Source: Stutzerimonas kunmingensis
GTDB taxonomy: Bacteria; Pseudomonadota; Gammaproteobacteria; Pseudomonadales; Pseudomonadaceae
Direction of reading: 5' to 3'
DNA: 64,000 nucleotides
Assembly: GCF_002929225.1 (NCBI RefSeq)
Contig: NZ_PISM01000014.1
Location: 496,001-560,000, forward strand
Shown: positions 22,682-33,475 of the stretch, piece after piece
Numbering within the stretch: position 1 is the stretch's first letter
Layout of the letters: each line of letters begins with the position of its first letter
Translations under genes and position numbers: made by a program
The notes under the pieces: model-generated
Seen by the model: only the letters and a program-made list of their open reading frames with translations
Databases searched by the model: none
Told to the model about the DNA's origin: nothing

Positions 22682-24175
22682 TCAGGGCGCGTCCGGCGAA
22701 GTCGCAGCCGCCGGTGGCTGATCCAGCTGCTGTCTATCCCAGCCACCGCCGAGCGCGGCGATCAGCAGCACACTGGCGGTCAGCCGATCGCCCAGCAGGG
22801 TCAGGTTGGTGCGCTCGTTGTTCAGCGCGGTGGTCTGCACCGTGGCAACGCTGAGGAAATCGACAGTGCCTGCCCGGTACTGGTTCTCGATCAGACGCAG
22901 AGACTCCTGTGCCGCCTCCAGCGCCTCGCGCTGCACAACCGCCTCCTCTTCCAGCACCCGCAGCTGCACCAGGTAATCCTCCACCTCGCGGAAGCTATCG
23001 AGCACGGTCTGCCGGTAAGTGGCCACGGTCTGGTCATAACTGGCTTCGGCACGCTCCAGTTCGGCGCGCCGGCTGCCGAAGTCCAACAGTGTCAGCGCGA
23101 GTTGCGGGCCGAGCGACCAGAAACGGTTGGGCACACTGAACAGGTCGCTGAAGCTGCTGTTACGGTAACCACCGCTCGCCGAAAGCGTCAGGTCCGGGTA
23201 CCAGGCCGCTTCGGCAACACCGATGTTGGCGTTAGCCGCCATGACCTGGCGCTCGGCGGCGGCGATATCGGGGCGGCGTTCCAGCAGCTGTGACGGCACG
23301 GCCAGCGGCACGCCTGGCAGCGCCGGGATGTCCTCGCGCACCGCAATATCCAGCTCCGAGGGCGCAACGCCGATGAGCACGGCGATCGCATGTTCCATCT
23401 GCGCCCGCTGCCAGCGCAGGTCAATGGCCTGGGCCTGGGTGCTCTTGAGTTGCGTCTGCGCCTGGGCGACGTCGGATTTCGGCACGATGCCGGCCCGATA
23501 CTGGTTCTCGGTCAAGCGCAGCGAGCGTGCGTAAGCCGCGACGGTCTGGTCGAGCAGGCGTTGATGTTCGTCGATCACCCGCAGCTGCAGGTAGGTCTGC
23601 ACCAGCTCGGCCTGCAGGCTCAGCCGCACTGCGGCCAAATCTGCGGCGCTGGCCTGCATGCTGGCGCGGTTCGCTTCCAGATTGCGCCGCAGCCGGCCCC
23701 AGATATCCGCCTCCCAGGACGCACTCAGGCCCGCTTCGTAGCTTTCGCTGACGCCACTGCCGAACGAGCCGCCGCTGGTGTCAGAGCTGCCGCTGCCCTG
23801 CGCCGAACGGGTCACGCCGGCGCTGCCGGAAAGGATCGGGAACAGCTGCGAGCGTGCACCACGTACCAGTGCCCGGGCCTGACGGAACTGGGCCTCGGCC
23901 GCGGCCAGGTTCTGATTGTCGACATTCAGCCGGGCGACCAGGGCGTCCAGCTCGGCATCGCCATAAAGCCGCCACCACTCGCCACGCTCCAGCACATCGG
24001 CCGGCGCCGCGGCTTTCCAGCCTTCGGCCTGTTTGAATTCGGTAGCCACGGGCAGCTCCGGACGTTGATAGTCCGGGCCCAGGGTACAGGCGCCCAACGA
24101 CAGGGCCAGCACGGCAGCCGCGAGGGGCCGTAGGGCATGCTTCAGCGATGAGGGGTTCAGCGACGACGGATTCAT
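22682..24175 (-). CDS. opmB: Outer-membrane efflux lipoprotein OpmB
   Basis: 497 residues of the NodT/OprM family. A leader ending in lipobox LGAC precedes TLGPDYQRPELP. It has two OEP repeats, and in the first half a Gly/Ser-rich insertion (GSGSSDTSGGSFGSGVSESY, about 135-155). It is the last gene of the muxA-muxB-muxC-opmB operon, and its ATG overlaps the muxC stop (ATGA). In P. aeruginosa the same four genes form the MuxABC-OpmB pump, linked to novobiocin, macrolide and tetracycline resistance. Its Pro/Ala-rich C-terminal tail is probably disordered. Confidence 0.9.
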   Translation of the reverse strand: MNPSSLNPSSLKHALRPLAAAVLALSLGACTLGPDYQRPELPVATEFKQAEGWKAAAPADVLERGEWWRLYGDAELDALVARLNVDNQNLAAAEAQFRQARALVRGARSQLFPILSGSAGVTRSAQGSGSSDTSGGSFGSGVSESYEAGLSASWEADIWGRLRRNLEANRASMQASAADLAAVRLSLQAELVQTYLQLRVIDEHQRLLDQTVAAYARSLRLTENQYRAGIVPKSDVAQAQTQLKSTQAQAIDLRWQRAQMEHAIAVLIGVAPSELDIAVREDIPALPGVPLAVPSQLLERRPDIAAAERQVMAANANIGVAEAAWYPDLTLSASGGYRNSSFSDLFSVPNRFWSLGPQLALTLLDFGSRRAELERAEASYDQTVATYRQTVLDSFREVEDYLVQLRVLEEEAVVQREALEAAQESLRLIENQYRAGTVDFLSVATVQTTALNNERTNLTLLGDRLTASVLLIAALGGGWDRQQLDQPPAAATSPDAP

Positions 24176-27100
24176 AGCGGGTTTTCCAGGGCGGCATCGG
24201 TGCGAACACCGCGCCAGCTGTTGAAACGATGACGCAGGCGGTCCAGGTACAGATAGACCACCGGCGTGGTGTAGAGCGTGAGGATTTGGCTCAGCAGCAG
24301 ACCGCCGATGATGGTCAGACCCAGCGGCTGGCGCATCTCGGCGCCCTCCGCGCCGCCGAGCAGCAGCGGCAGCGCGCCGAGGATCGCCGCCATGGTGGTC
24401 ATCAGGATCGGCCGGAAACGCAGCAGGCAGGCGCGATGGATCGAATCGGCGGGCGACAGCCTGTCGTTGCGCTCGAACTGCAGCGCCAGGTCGATCATCA
24501 GGATCGCGTTCTTCTTCACCACGCCGATCAGCAGAAACAGCCCGAGCAGCGAGATCAGGCTGAACTGGTCGCCGGTAAGGATAATTGCCAGCAGCGCGCC
24601 GACCCCGGCCGATGGCAGTGTCGAGAGAATGGTCAGCGGATGGATGTAGCTCTCGTAGAGGATGCCCAGCACGATGTAGACCAGCAGCAAGGCGCCGAGA
24701 ATCATCAGTGGCTGGCCTTGCTGGGTGCTCTCGAAGGCGCTGCCGGTGCCGCCGAGGCGGCCCTGTACCTCACTCGGCATGCCGATGGCGGCTACCGCGC
24801 GCTCGATGGCCAGGGTCGCCTGATCGAGGCTGACGTCAGGCGCGAGGTCGAAATCGATGTTCTCGGCAGCGAACTGTCCATCGTGGCTAACGCGATCTTC
24901 CTCCAGGCTACGCTCGTAGCGGGCGAAAGCAGCCAGCGGCACGCGTCGGCCATCCTCGGTGATGATGTGGATCTGCTCCAGCACCTCGGGGTACTGCGCG
25001 TAGCTGGGGTCGATCTCCATCACGACCTGGTACTGGTTGAGCGATTCGTAGATGGTGGAAATCTGCCGCTGGCTGAAGGCGTTGTTGAGCAGCGTGGTCA
25101 CCGTACTCATGTCGATGCCCAGACGCTTGGCCGCATCGCGATCGATCTTCAGGCTGATCTGCTGCGCGCCCTCGCCGTCATTGGCGTCGATGCTGGTCAA
25201 TTCCGGCAGCGCCGACAGTGCCTGGGTGACCCGCGGCACCCAGGTGCGCAGGTCGTTCAGGTCGCTCGCCAACAACGTGTAGGAATAGGCCGAGCTGCTC
25301 TGCCGGCCACCGCCGAACTGCAGGTCCTGATCGGCCATGAGGAACATGCGCCCGCCAGGCACCTTGGGCTGGTTCTTGCGGATGCGCTCGATGACCTTCT
25401 GCGCCGAGATATTCCGCTCGCTCAGCGGTTTGAGGCGCACGATCATGAAGGCGTTGTTGATACCGCCCTGCCCGCCGATGAAGCCCGCCACGCTCTCCAC
25501 CGCCGGATCCGCCAGCACCGCCTTGCGGAAGACTTCCATCTTCGGCTGCATGACCTGGAAGGACAGGCCGTCATCACCGCGGATAAAGCCGGTCAGCTGG
25601 CCGGTGTCCTGCTGCGGCAGGAAGGTCTTTGGCACCTGCACGTAGAGCACAACGTTCAGCGCGATGGTCGCCAGCAGGCTCAGCAGCGTGATGCGACGGT
25701 GCCGCAGTGCCCAGCTCAGCGACCGGTCGTAGTGACGCAGCAACCACTGATGGGCCTGGTGGCTCCAGCGCTGCAGGCGCCCTTCCTGCGCGGGCTGATG
25801 CGGTTTGAGCCAGCGCGCGCAGAGCATCGGTGTCAGCGTCAGCGAAACCAGCAGGGAGACCAGGATCGCCGCCGCCAGGGTGATGGAAAACTCGCGGAAC
25901 AGCCGCTCGACGATGCCGCCCATGTAGAGGATGGAGACGAATACCACCACCAGTGAGAGGTTCATCGACAGCAACGTGAAACCGACTTCGCGGGTGCCGA
26001 CGTAGGCGGCCTTCAACGGCGGCATGCCGTCGTCGATATGCCGGGCGATGTTCTCCAGCACCACGATGGCGTCGTCCACCACCAGGCCTGCGGCCAGGAT
26101 CAGCGCCATCAGCGAGAGGATGTTCAGCGAGAAGCCGAACAGGTACATCACGGCGAAGGTACCGACCAGCGACACCGGCACTGCCAGCGCCGGAATCAGC
26201 GCGGTACGCAGGCGACCGAGAAACAGGAACACCAGCACGATGACCAGCGCCACCGCGATCAGCAGCGTGCGTTCGGCCTCGTGCAGCGTGGCGCGGATCA
26301 CCGGCGAGCGGTCCATGGCGATGTTCAGATCGACGCTGCCGGGCATGATCGCCTGCAGCGCTGGCAGTTCGCGGCGGATGCCCTCGATGGTTTCGATGAT
26401 GTTGGCGCCGGCCTGGCGATTGACGATCAGCAGCACGGCCTGCTCGTTATTGAAGAAGCCGCTGTTGTAGCGGTCCTCCACCGAATCGCGCACCTTTGCG
26501 ACATCACCCAGGCGCAGCGCTGCACCGTCCTGGTAGCGGATGATCAGCGGTGTGTAGTCGGCCGCCTCGTGCAGCTGATCGTTGGCGCGAACCTGCCAGT
26601 GGCGGTCCGCGTCCTCGACCATGCCCTTGGGTCGGCGCACGTTGCCGTTGGCGATGGTCTGGCGCACTTCGTCCAGCGACACGCCGTACTGCTCCAGCTG
26701 CTGCGGCTGCAGCTCGATGCGCACGGCGGGCAGCGAGCTGCCGCCGACCTGGATTTCGCCGACGCCGGACACCTGCGACAGCTTCTGCGCCAGGATGGTC
26801 GAGCCGATGTCGTACAGCTCGGCCTTGTCCAGCACGTCCGAGGTCAGCGAGAGCACCATGATAGGTGCTTGGGACGGATTGATCTTGCGGTAGGTGGGCA
26901 TGCTGCGCATGCCGCTGGGCAGCAGGTTGCGCGCGGCGTTGATGGCCGCCTGCACGTCGCGGGCGGCGCCATTGATCTCCCGGTCCAGGTCGAACTGGAT
27001 GATGATCCGCGTCGAGCCCTGGCTGCTGCGACTGGTCATCTGGCTGACGCCGGCGATGCTGCCCAGTGAGCGCTCCAGTGGGGTCGCGACGCTGGAGGCC

Positions 27101-27276
27101 ATGATCTCCGGGCTGGCGCCGGGCAGGCTGGCTTGCACGGTGATTACCGGGAAATCCATGTTCGGCAGCGGCGATACCGGCAGCAGGCCGAAGCTGACGC
27201 CACCCAGCAACAGGATCGCCAGACTGAGCAACATGGTCGCCACGGGACGGGCGATAAAGGGCGCGGAAAGGTTCAT
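24172..27276 (-). CDS. muxC: RND efflux pump subunit MuxC (MdtC type)
   Basis: 1034 residues, HAE1-type RND permease. The start MNLSAPFIARPVATMLLS is that of MdtC/MuxC. The proton-relay Asp pair is in AAGLVVDDAIVVLENIARH. Two large periplasmic loops and twelve spans are present. It forms a hetero-trimer with MuxB, since systems of this type need both permeases. It lies 28 bases after muxB and overlaps opmB by four bases. No damaging changes are seen. Confidence 0.93.
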   Translation of the reverse strand: MNLSAPFIARPVATMLLSLAILLLGGVSFGLLPVSPLPNMDFPVITVQASLPGASPEIMASSVATPLERSLGSIAGVSQMTSRSSQGSTRIIIQFDLDREINGAARDVQAAINAARNLLPSGMRSMPTYRKINPSQAPIMVLSLTSDVLDKAELYDIGSTILAQKLSQVSGVGEIQVGGSSLPAVRIELQPQQLEQYGVSLDEVRQTIANGNVRRPKGMVEDADRHWQVRANDQLHEAADYTPLIIRYQDGAALRLGDVAKVRDSVEDRYNSGFFNNEQAVLLIVNRQAGANIIETIEGIRRELPALQAIMPGSVDLNIAMDRSPVIRATLHEAERTLLIAVALVIVLVFLFLGRLRTALIPALAVPVSLVGTFAVMYLFGFSLNILSLMALILAAGLVVDDAIVVLENIARHIDDGMPPLKAAYVGTREVGFTLLSMNLSLVVVFVSILYMGGIVERLFREFSITLAAAILVSLLVSLTLTPMLCARWLKPHQPAQEGRLQRWSHQAHQWLLRHYDRSLSWALRHRRITLLSLLATIALNVVLYVQVPKTFLPQQDTGQLTGFIRGDDGLSFQVMQPKMEVFRKAVLADPAVESVAGFIGGQGGINNAFMIVRLKPLSERNISAQKVIERIRKNQPKVPGGRMFLMADQDLQFGGGRQSSSAYSYTLLASDLNDLRTWVPRVTQALSALPELTSIDANDGEGAQQISLKIDRDAAKRLGIDMSTVTTLLNNAFSQRQISTIYESLNQYQVVMEIDPSYAQYPEVLEQIHIITEDGRRVPLAAFARYERSLEEDRVSHDGQFAAENIDFDLAPDVSLDQATLAIERAVAAIGMPSEVQGRLGGTGSAFESTQQGQPLMILGALLLVYIVLGILYESYIHPLTILSTLPSAGVGALLAIILTGDQFSLISLLGLFLLIGVVKKNAILMIDLALQFERNDRLSPADSIHRACLLRFRPILMTTMAAILGALPLLLGGAEGAEMRQPLGLTIIGGLLLSQILTLYTTPVVYLYLDRLRHRFNSWRGVRTDAALENPL

Positions 27277-27304
27277 GCCCGCCCCCGCACGATCGCAGGC
27301 CGGC

Positions 27305-30300
27305 TCACGCTTGAGCCTCCACCAGCGGCTCGCGGCGACGCCCGAAGCGCTGGCCGAGGCGGTCGAAGAACAGGTAGATCACCGGTGTGGTGAACAGCGT
27401 CAGCAGCTGGCTGAGCAGCAGACCGCCGACCAGCACCAGGCCGAGCGGCTGGCGTAACTCGGCACCAGAGCCGGATGCCAGCATCAGTGGAATCGCACCG
27501 AACAGCGCCGCCAGCGTGGTCATCAGGATCGGCCGGAAACGCAGCAGCGCCGCGCGATAGATCGCATCCTGCGGACTCATGCCCTGCTGCCGTTCGGCCT
27601 CCAGGGCGAAGTCGATCATCATGATCGCGTTCTTCTTGACGATGCCGATCAGGAGGATGATGCCGATGATTGCGATCAGCCCGAGGTCGTTACCGGTCAG
27701 CAACAAGGCTAGCAAGGCACCGACCGCCGCCGAGGGCAGCGTGGAGAGGATGGTGATCGGGTGGATATAGCTCTCGTAGAGCACGCCGAGCACGATGTAC
27801 ATGGTCACCACCGCGGCGAGGATCAGCAGTAGCGTGCTCGACAGCGAGGCGCGGAACGCCTCGGCCGCACCCTGGAAGCGCGTCTGGATGCCGGCCGGCA
27901 GGCCGATCTCCTGCTCCACCGCTTCGATCACTTCCACCGCCTTACCGAGCGACACGCCGCTGGCCAGGTTGAACGACAGGGTCACCGCCGGGAACTGGCC
28001 GATATGGTTGATCAGCAAGGGCGCGTTGCGTTGTTCCAGCGTCGCCAGGCTCGACAATCGCACCGGCGTGCCACCTTCGCTCTGCACGAATAGTTGCTCC
28101 AGCGCCTGCGGGCCGAGGCGGTTGCCCGCCTCTGCCTCCAGCACCACGCGGTACTGACTGGCCTGGGTGAAGATGGTGGAAATCTGCCGTTGGCCGAAGG
28201 CGTCGTACAGCGCATCGGTGATATCCGCGACCTGGATGCCCAGGCGCGCCGCGGCGTCGCGGTCGATGTCCAGATAGATCTGCAGGCCGCTGCTTTGCAG
28301 GTCGCTGGCCACATCGGTCAGCTCCGGCCGCTCGCGCAGCGCCTCGACCAGCCGCGGCGTCCACTCCTGCAGCAGCTCGCCGTCCGGCGTCTCGAGGCTG
28401 AACTGGAATTGCGTGCGGCTGACCCGGTCCTCGATGGACAGATCCTGCACCGGCTGCAGGTACAGCTCGATACCTGGCACCTTGGCCAGCTCCGGTCGCA
28501 GCCGGTCGATGATCTCGCTGGCAGTCAGGTCTCGCTCGCCGTGGGGCTTGAGATTGATCAGCAGGCGGCCGCTGTTGAGCGTGACGTTGTCGCCATCCAC
28601 GCCGATGTAGGACGACAGGCTGTTCACCGCCGGATCGGCAAGAATCACCCGCGCCAGTGCCTGCTGGCGCTCGCTCATGGCGCGGAAGGAGATCGACTGC
28701 GGCGCCTCGCTGATGCCCTGGATCACGCCGGTGTCCTGCACCGGGAAGAATCCCTTGGGCACGGCGAGATAGAGCACGACGGTAAGGCCAAGCGTCGCAA
28801 CCGCGACCAGGAGGGTCAGCGTCTGGTGGCGCAATACCCAGGTCAGCCAGCGCGAGTAACCGCCGATCAGGCGCTCGACCCAGTCAGGCTTGGCCTCGAC
28901 GGCCGTCTGCGGCTTGAGCAGCTTGGCGCACATCATCGGCGTCAGCGTCAGCGACACCACCAGCGAGATCAGAATCGCCACCGCCAGGGTGATGGCGAAC
29001 TCGCGGAACAGCCGGCCGACCACGTCCTGCATGAACAGCAGCGGAATCAGCACGGCGATCAACGAGAAAGTCAGCGAGATCAGGGTGAAACCGATCTGTT
29101 TCGCGCCCTTCAGCGCGGCGTTGAGCGGTGTCTCGCCCTCCTCCAGATGCCGCGCGATGTTCTCCAGCATGACGATTGCATCGTCCACCACAAAGCCGGT
29201 GGCAATCGTCAGCGCCATCAAGGTCAAATTGTTCAGGGAGAAACCGCAGACGTACATCACCGCGAAGGTGCCGACCAGTGACAGCGGCACGGCAATTGAC
29301 GGGATCACCGTGGCCGAGAGCTTCTTGAGAAAGACAAAGGTGACCATCACCACCAGGAAGGTGGCGAGCATCAGCTCATGCTGCACATCGGTTACGGCGG
29401 CGCGGATGGTCTGGGTACGGTCGGTGAGCACCACCACATCAAGGCCGGCCGGCATGCTGGCGGTCACTTCCGGCAGCAGCGCCTGGATGCGTTCGACCAC
29501 GTCGATGACATTGGCACCGGGCTGGCGCTGGACGTTGAGCAGCACCGCTTGGCTGTCGTTGGCCCAGGCCGCGAGGCGCTCGTTCTCGGCGCCGTCGATG
29601 ATGTCTGCGACATCCTTAAGCCGCAGCGCGGCGCCATCCTCGTAGGTGAGGATCAGCTCGGCATATTCCTCAGGCGTCTTCAGCTGGTCGTTGGCGTCGA
29701 GCATCGACACCCGGGTCGGGCCGTCGAAGTTGCCTTTGGGCTGGTTGACGTTGGAGCTGGTGATCAGCGAGCGCACGTCGGCCAGCGAAAGGCCGTACGC
29801 GGCAAGTGCTTCCGGGTTGGTGCGGATACGCACCGCCGGCCGCTGGCCACCGGCGATACTGACCATGCCGACGCCGTTGATCTGCGCCAGTTTCTGCGCC
29901 ATGCGCGTGTCGACCAGATCATGCAGTTTGGGTAGCGGCAGCGATTCGGACGTCACGGCCAGGGTCAGCACCGGCGTGTCGGCCGGGTTAACCTTGTTGT
30001 ACACCGGCGGCGCCGGCAGATCGTTGGGCAGCAGGTTGTTCGCCGCGTTGATCGCGGCCTGCACTTCCTGCTCGGCCACATCCAGCGCCACGTCCAGCGA
30101 GAAACGCAGGGTAATCACCGAAGCGCCGCCGGAGCTGGTGGATGACAGCTGCTCGAGCCCCGGCATCTGCCCGAACTGGCGCTCCAGCGGTGCGGTAACG
30201 GCGCTGGTCATGACTTCGGGGCTGGCCCCGGGATACAGCGTCATCACACGGATCGTCGGGTAGTCCACCTGTGGCAATGCCGCCACTGGCAACAGCTTGT

Positions 30301-30385
30301 AGGCGATCAGTCCTGCCAGCAGGATTGCGATCATGCTCAGCGTGGTCGCAACCGGTCGCAGGATGAACAACCGCGAGATGTTCAT
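27305..30385 (-). CDS. muxB: RND efflux pump subunit MuxB (MdtB type)
   Basis: 1026 residues, HAE1-type RND permease with the MdtB-like start [18 protein letters not shown]. The proton-relay Asp pair is in [19 protein letters not shown]. It works with MuxC in one hetero-trimeric pump. The ATG overlaps the muxA stop (ATGA). MuxB and MuxC share extended similarity as ancient duplicates, including the stretch encoding [15 protein letters not shown]. The DNA of the two genes is strongly diverged, so recombination between them is unlikely. Confidence 0.93.
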   Translation of the reverse strand: MNISRLFILRPVATTLSMIAILLAGLIAYKLLPVAALPQVDYPTIRVMTLYPGASPEVMTSAVTAPLERQFGQMPGLEQLSSTSSGGASVITLRFSLDVALDVAEQEVQAAINAANNLLPNDLPAPPVYNKVNPADTPVLTLAVTSESLPLPKLHDLVDTRMAQKLAQINGVGMVSIAGGQRPAVRIRTNPEALAAYGLSLADVRSLITSSNVNQPKGNFDGPTRVSMLDANDQLKTPEEYAELILTYEDGAALRLKDVADIIDGAENERLAAWANDSQAVLLNVQRQPGANVIDVVERIQALLPEVTASMPAGLDVVVLTDRTQTIRAAVTDVQHELMLATFLVVMVTFVFLKKLSATVIPSIAVPLSLVGTFAVMYVCGFSLNNLTLMALTIATGFVVDDAIVMLENIARHLEEGETPLNAALKGAKQIGFTLISLTFSLIAVLIPLLFMQDVVGRLFREFAITLAVAILISLVVSLTLTPMMCAKLLKPQTAVEAKPDWVERLIGGYSRWLTWVLRHQTLTLLVAVATLGLTVVLYLAVPKGFFPVQDTGVIQGISEAPQSISFRAMSERQQALARVILADPAVNSLSSYIGVDGDNVTLNSGRLLINLKPHGERDLTASEIIDRLRPELAKVPGIELYLQPVQDLSIEDRVSRTQFQFSLETPDGELLQEWTPRLVEALRERPELTDVASDLQSSGLQIYLDIDRDAAARLGIQVADITDALYDAFGQRQISTIFTQASQYRVVLEAEAGNRLGPQALEQLFVQSEGGTPVRLSSLATLEQRNAPLLINHIGQFPAVTLSFNLASGVSLGKAVEVIEAVEQEIGLPAGIQTRFQGAAEAFRASLSSTLLLILAAVVTMYIVLGVLYESYIHPITILSTLPSAAVGALLALLLTGNDLGLIAIIGIILLIGIVKKNAIMMIDFALEAERQQGMSPQDAIYRAALLRFRPILMTTLAALFGAIPLMLASGSGAELRQPLGLVLVGGLLLSQLLTLFTTPVIYLFFDRLGQRFGRRREPLVEAQA

Positions 30386-31623
30386 CGCTCTTCGCGCTCC
30401 GCAGCCTCACCGCCCCCGAGCACCGGGTTTTCCGCAGCCTGCTCGGCCATGCGCTGGCTGCCGACAACCTCCACTTCAGCGCCATCGCGCAGGCGGTCGG
30501 TGCCTTCCATCACCACCCGCTCGCCCACCTTCAAACCCTCGAGCACCACCGTGGTCGCGCCGTTGGTAGGCCCGGCCTGCAACGTCCGTAGCTCCACCTT
30601 GTTGTCGTCGCCGACGACATAGGCGAAGGTGCCGCGCGAGCCGAACTGCAGCGCCGCAGACGGAATCAATACGGCGTCACGCAGGGTCTCCACCCGCAGG
30701 CGCACGTTGACGAACTGGTTGGGGATCAGCAGCTCCGCTTCATTGTCGAAACGCGCCTTCAGTCGCAGCGTGCCGGTAGTCGCATCAATCTGGTTATCGA
30801 TGCTCTCCAGCACGCCCTCGCCAAACTGGATCTTTTCACCGCGATCCCAGATCTGCACTGCAAGCTCATCGCCCTGGCGATAGCGCGTCAGCACCGGCAG
30901 CAACTCGCCTTCGGGCAGGGTGAAGCTGATGGACATCGGCTGGGTCTGGGTGATCACCACCAGCGGCGTGGTGTCGTTGGCAGCTACCAGATTGCCCACA
31001 TCGAGCTGGCGCAGGCCGACCCGACCATCGATGGGCGAGCGAATCTGGGTGAACTCGAGATTCAGGCGCGCCTCGTTGACCGACGCCTGATTGGCGGCCA
31101 GCGTGCCCTGGTACTGGCTGACCAGCGCTTCCTGGGTATCCAGGGTCTGCTTGGCGATGCTGTCATCGGCGTAGAGACCGCGATAGCGCTCGAAATCCAC
31201 CTGCGCGTTCTTCAGCTGCGCGCGGTTCTGCTGCAAGGTGCCCTCCGCCTGCTGCAGCGCGACCTTGTATGGGCGAGGGTCGATCACCGCCAGCAGATCG
31301 CCCTTCTTGACACGCTGCCCCTCCTCGAAACGCAGCTCGACCAGCTCGCCACCGACCCGGCTGCGCAGATTGACGGTATTCAACGGTGTCACGCTGCCGA
31401 GCGCCTTGTTGAAGACCTCGAATTGACCCTGCTCCACCTTGGCCACGCGCACGGGCACTGGCCCGCCAAACGCGCCGAAGCCCGGCCGCCCGCCCGGCCG
31501 CTGAGGGGTTTCCTGAGGTGCAGGCCACAGCCACCAGACCAGCAGCCCGATGGCAGCTACGGCGAGGATGATGAGCAGCCAACGAAGGCTGGAACGCGCG
31601 GAAGAAGGATGAGCCACGATCAT
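30382..31623 (-). CDS. muxA: RND efflux periplasmic adaptor MuxA (MdtA type)
   Basis: 413 residues. One N-terminal membrane anchor ([18 protein letters not shown], about 15-32) is followed by a Pro/Gly-rich linker ([15 protein letters not shown]), the lipoyl domain ([25 protein letters not shown]), a coiled-coil hairpin and the beta-barrel. There is no lipobox, unlike MexE. The start was set at ATG 31623 because it gives a short cytoplasmic tail before the anchor, though a clear ribosome-binding site is missing. GTG at 31617 is an alternative. It is the first gene of the four-gene leftward operon and is divergent from the murJ-like gene. Confidence 0.9.
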   Translation of the reverse strand: MIVAHPSSARSSLRWLLIILAVAAIGLLVWWLWPAPQETPQRPGGRPGFGAFGGPVPVRVAKVEQGQFEVFNKALGSVTPLNTVNLRSRVGGELVELRFEEGQRVKKGDLLAVIDPRPYKVALQQAEGTLQQNRAQLKNAQVDFERYRGLYADDSIAKQTLDTQEALVSQYQGTLAANQASVNEARLNLEFTQIRSPIDGRVGLRQLDVGNLVAANDTTPLVVITQTQPMSISFTLPEGELLPVLTRYRQGDELAVQIWDRGEKIQFGEGVLESIDNQIDATTGTLRLKARFDNEAELLIPNQFVNVRLRVETLRDAVLIPSAALQFGSRGTFAYVVGDDNKVELRTLQAGPTNGATTVVLEGLKVGERVVMEGTDRLRDGAEVEVVGSQRMAEQAAENPVLGGGEAAEREER

Positions 31624-31686
31624 GAACGGGGTTCGCTTGAAAAGGAGCGTGAACCATAAGCAGTCGCGAACCGCTCGCAAAGTGCC

Positions 31687-31703
31687 TTTACGGCATTTTT
31701 ACG
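31687..31703. promoter_or_regulatory. TTTACG direct repeats with 11-bp period
   Basis: TTTACG occurs at 31687-31692 and 31698-31703 in the 261-base divergent region between muxA and the murJ-like gene. Tandem six-base repeats spaced one helical turn apart are the usual binding pattern of OmpR-type response regulators. Only two copies are seen, so chance is possible. Confidence 0.3.
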
Positions 31704-31884
31704 TATCGGCATGTATGAAGAGCCCCCAGACAGGCCGGTGTGCGTCGGAACCATGTGCCGGGTCTTAAGTCTATTTAGCGTTCTTCTCGGGCACCGAGCT
31801 GCGAGGGGAAGAGCTGTAAGCAGGCCGTGTGGTCTGCCAGCACGTCGAATCGGACATTGTCGTGTCGCTAACGGGCCATCATCG

Positions 31885-33372
31885 ATGGCCAGCAAGGATC
31901 AAGGAATGAATGTATCGCTGGTCATTCTGGCGTTGACCGTCGCCAGTTTTCTTCTCGGGTTTCTTCGCGATCTGTTCATCGCCCGCTCCTTCGGCCTCAG
32001 CTGGGAAGCGGACCTCATCTTCGTCGCTCTGATCCTGCCGCTGTTCTTCGAGAACTTTCTCGGCCTCGCCTTGCGCGACGCCATGATCCCTTACCTGCAG
32101 AAGCTGCGCAGCCAGTCGCAATCGCTGTTCGAGGCGGTCGCGCGCTGGCTTTACTGGCGCATCATGCTGCTCGGTGGCGCGGCCTGCCTGTTGATACTGC
32201 TGACCAGCTACTGGGTGCTGAACGCCCTGGCACCGGGCTGGACACCGGAACAGGTCGCCAACGGACAACTGGTCTTCTGCGTCGGCGCGCTGCTGATCGG
32301 CGTACAGGCCGCGCTGTACTGCCAGGGCGCGTTGCTCAACATGGACAACGTGTTCGTCATGCCGATGACACGAACCCTGCTGCTCAATGCCGGGGCCATC
32401 ATCGGGATTCTGCTGTTCGAACCCAGCGGCATGGTGATCTTTCTCGGCATGCTTTTGCCGCAGTTGGCCCTGATCGTCGTGCAGCACCGCCGTATTCATT
32501 ACCTGCGGGGAGAGGCGCAACCGCTGGAAAAAGGTCACGGCAGTCAGTTCGGCCTGGCATTCGCCCCGGTACTGATGGCCGCTGGCGCTCAGCAGGCGTG
32601 CATTTTGGCCGAGCGAATGTTCGCCTCGTTCCTTGAGGAAGGCAGCATCACCATGCTGTCGTTCGCCTTCCGCATCGTCACCATCCCGCTGACGCTGTAC
32701 GCGATGTCCGTGCTTTCCGTGCTCTTTCCGCAGTTCTCCTCCAGCTGGAACGAGCAGGATCACAGCGCTCATGCCGCGGTGATTCGCAAGGGGCTGCTGG
32801 CGACGTTGCTGTTCCTCGTGCCGGCCACCGTCGTGCTTTGCTCCTTCCCGGAAGCGGTGGTCGCGGTACTGCTCGAGCGCGGCGAGTTCGGCGCCACGCA
32901 AACCCAGGCAACCGCCTCGCTGATGGTCATCTACGCGCTTGGTCTGCCGTCGATGGGGCTCGCCCTGCTCTGGGGCCGCGCCCTGCTCGCCCAGCACCAG
33001 GTTCGCCTGTTTCTGGTGATCACGCTGATCAGCTCGGCCATGACCGTCGCCCTGGATGCCGCGCTTTACAAGCACTATGGCGCCGCAGGCCTGGCACTGG
33101 CCTTCTCCAGCGGTGTCACGCTGCAGGCGCTGTTCATGGGGTTGTTCGTCTATCGCGCCTCGCCCAAGGGCGCCGGTGTGGCTGTGCTCGCGCGCTGGGC
33201 CGCGACAGCAGCGGTACTGGCCGCCGCGCTGCACTTCGTGCCCCAGCCACAAGGCTTTATCGAACTCTGCGTCTATATCGGCCTGGTGCTGATCGGTTTC
33301 GCCGCCGGCGTGACCTTGCTCGGCGAGCGCGACCTGTTCAAGCCACGCTACTGGTCCATGCGCAAGGCCTGA
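31885..33372 (+). CDS. MurJ/MVF-family lipid flippase (second-type, not certain to be lipid II flippase)
   Basis: 495 residues with about 14 hydrophobic spans, a member of the MVF/MviN branch of the MOP exporter family. TM1 carries LLGFLRDLFIARSFG, the conserved R-G-x-R-E-like entry segment. The DAMIPYL and FASFLEEGSITMLSFAFRIVTIPLTLYAMSV regions are the family hallmarks. It is free-standing and not next to mreB, rpsT or ribF, the usual murJ surroundings in pseudomonads. A role in export of another lipid-linked sugar (as for PslK-type proteins) is therefore equally possible. The start is uncertain: ATG 31885 or 31906, neither with a well-spaced ribosome-binding site. Confidence 0.75.
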   Translation: MASKDQGMNVSLVILALTVASFLLGFLRDLFIARSFGLSWEADLIFVALILPLFFENFLGLALRDAMIPYLQKLRSQSQSLFEAVARWLYWRIMLLGGAACLLILLTSYWVLNALAPGWTPEQVANGQLVFCVGALLIGVQAALYCQGALLNMDNVFVMPMTRTLLLNAGAIIGILLFEPSGMVIFLGMLLPQLALIVVQHRRIHYLRGEAQPLEKGHGSQFGLAFAPVLMAAGAQQACILAERMFASFLEEGSITMLSFAFRIVTIPLTLYAMSVLSVLFPQFSSSWNEQDHSAHAAVIRKGLLATLLFLVPATVVLCSFPEAVVAVLLERGEFGATQTQATASLMVIYALGLPSMGLALLWGRALLAQHQVRLFLVITLISSAMTVALDAALYKHYGAAGLALAFSSGVTLQALFMGLFVYRASPKGAGVAVLARWAATAAVLAAALHFVPQPQGFIELCVYIGLVLIGFAAGVTLLGERDLFKPRYWSMRKA

Positions 33373-33429
33373 CGGCAACGCGGCGGTCCTGCATCGCCGC
33401 TCTTTCGATCATCACCGACAACAGAAACA

Positions 33430-33467
33430 AAAAGGCCGCTGACGTCAGACAGCGGCCTCTTTGTTTG
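33430..33467. terminator. Bidirectional terminator between the flippase and dehydrogenase genes
   Basis: AGGCCGCT-(ten bases)-AGCGGCCT forms an eight-pair GC-rich stem. On the minus strand it is followed by TTTTTGTTT, a strong tail, and on the plus strand by CTTTGTTTG. It sits nine bases beyond the stop of the leftward gene. Confidence 0.85.
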
Positions 33468-33475
33468 AGCGTCGT

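Noticed and set aside
24172..30385. muxB and muxC as a recent duplication
   Set aside because: Although homologous, they are strongly diverged in DNA and each matches its own subfamily (MdtB or MdtC), so the duplication is ancient.
31879..33378. A 499-codon open frame opposite the flippase gene
   Set aside because: The sequence is rich in Gln, His and Arg, as expected from antisense reading of membrane-protein DNA, and the sense gene is clear.
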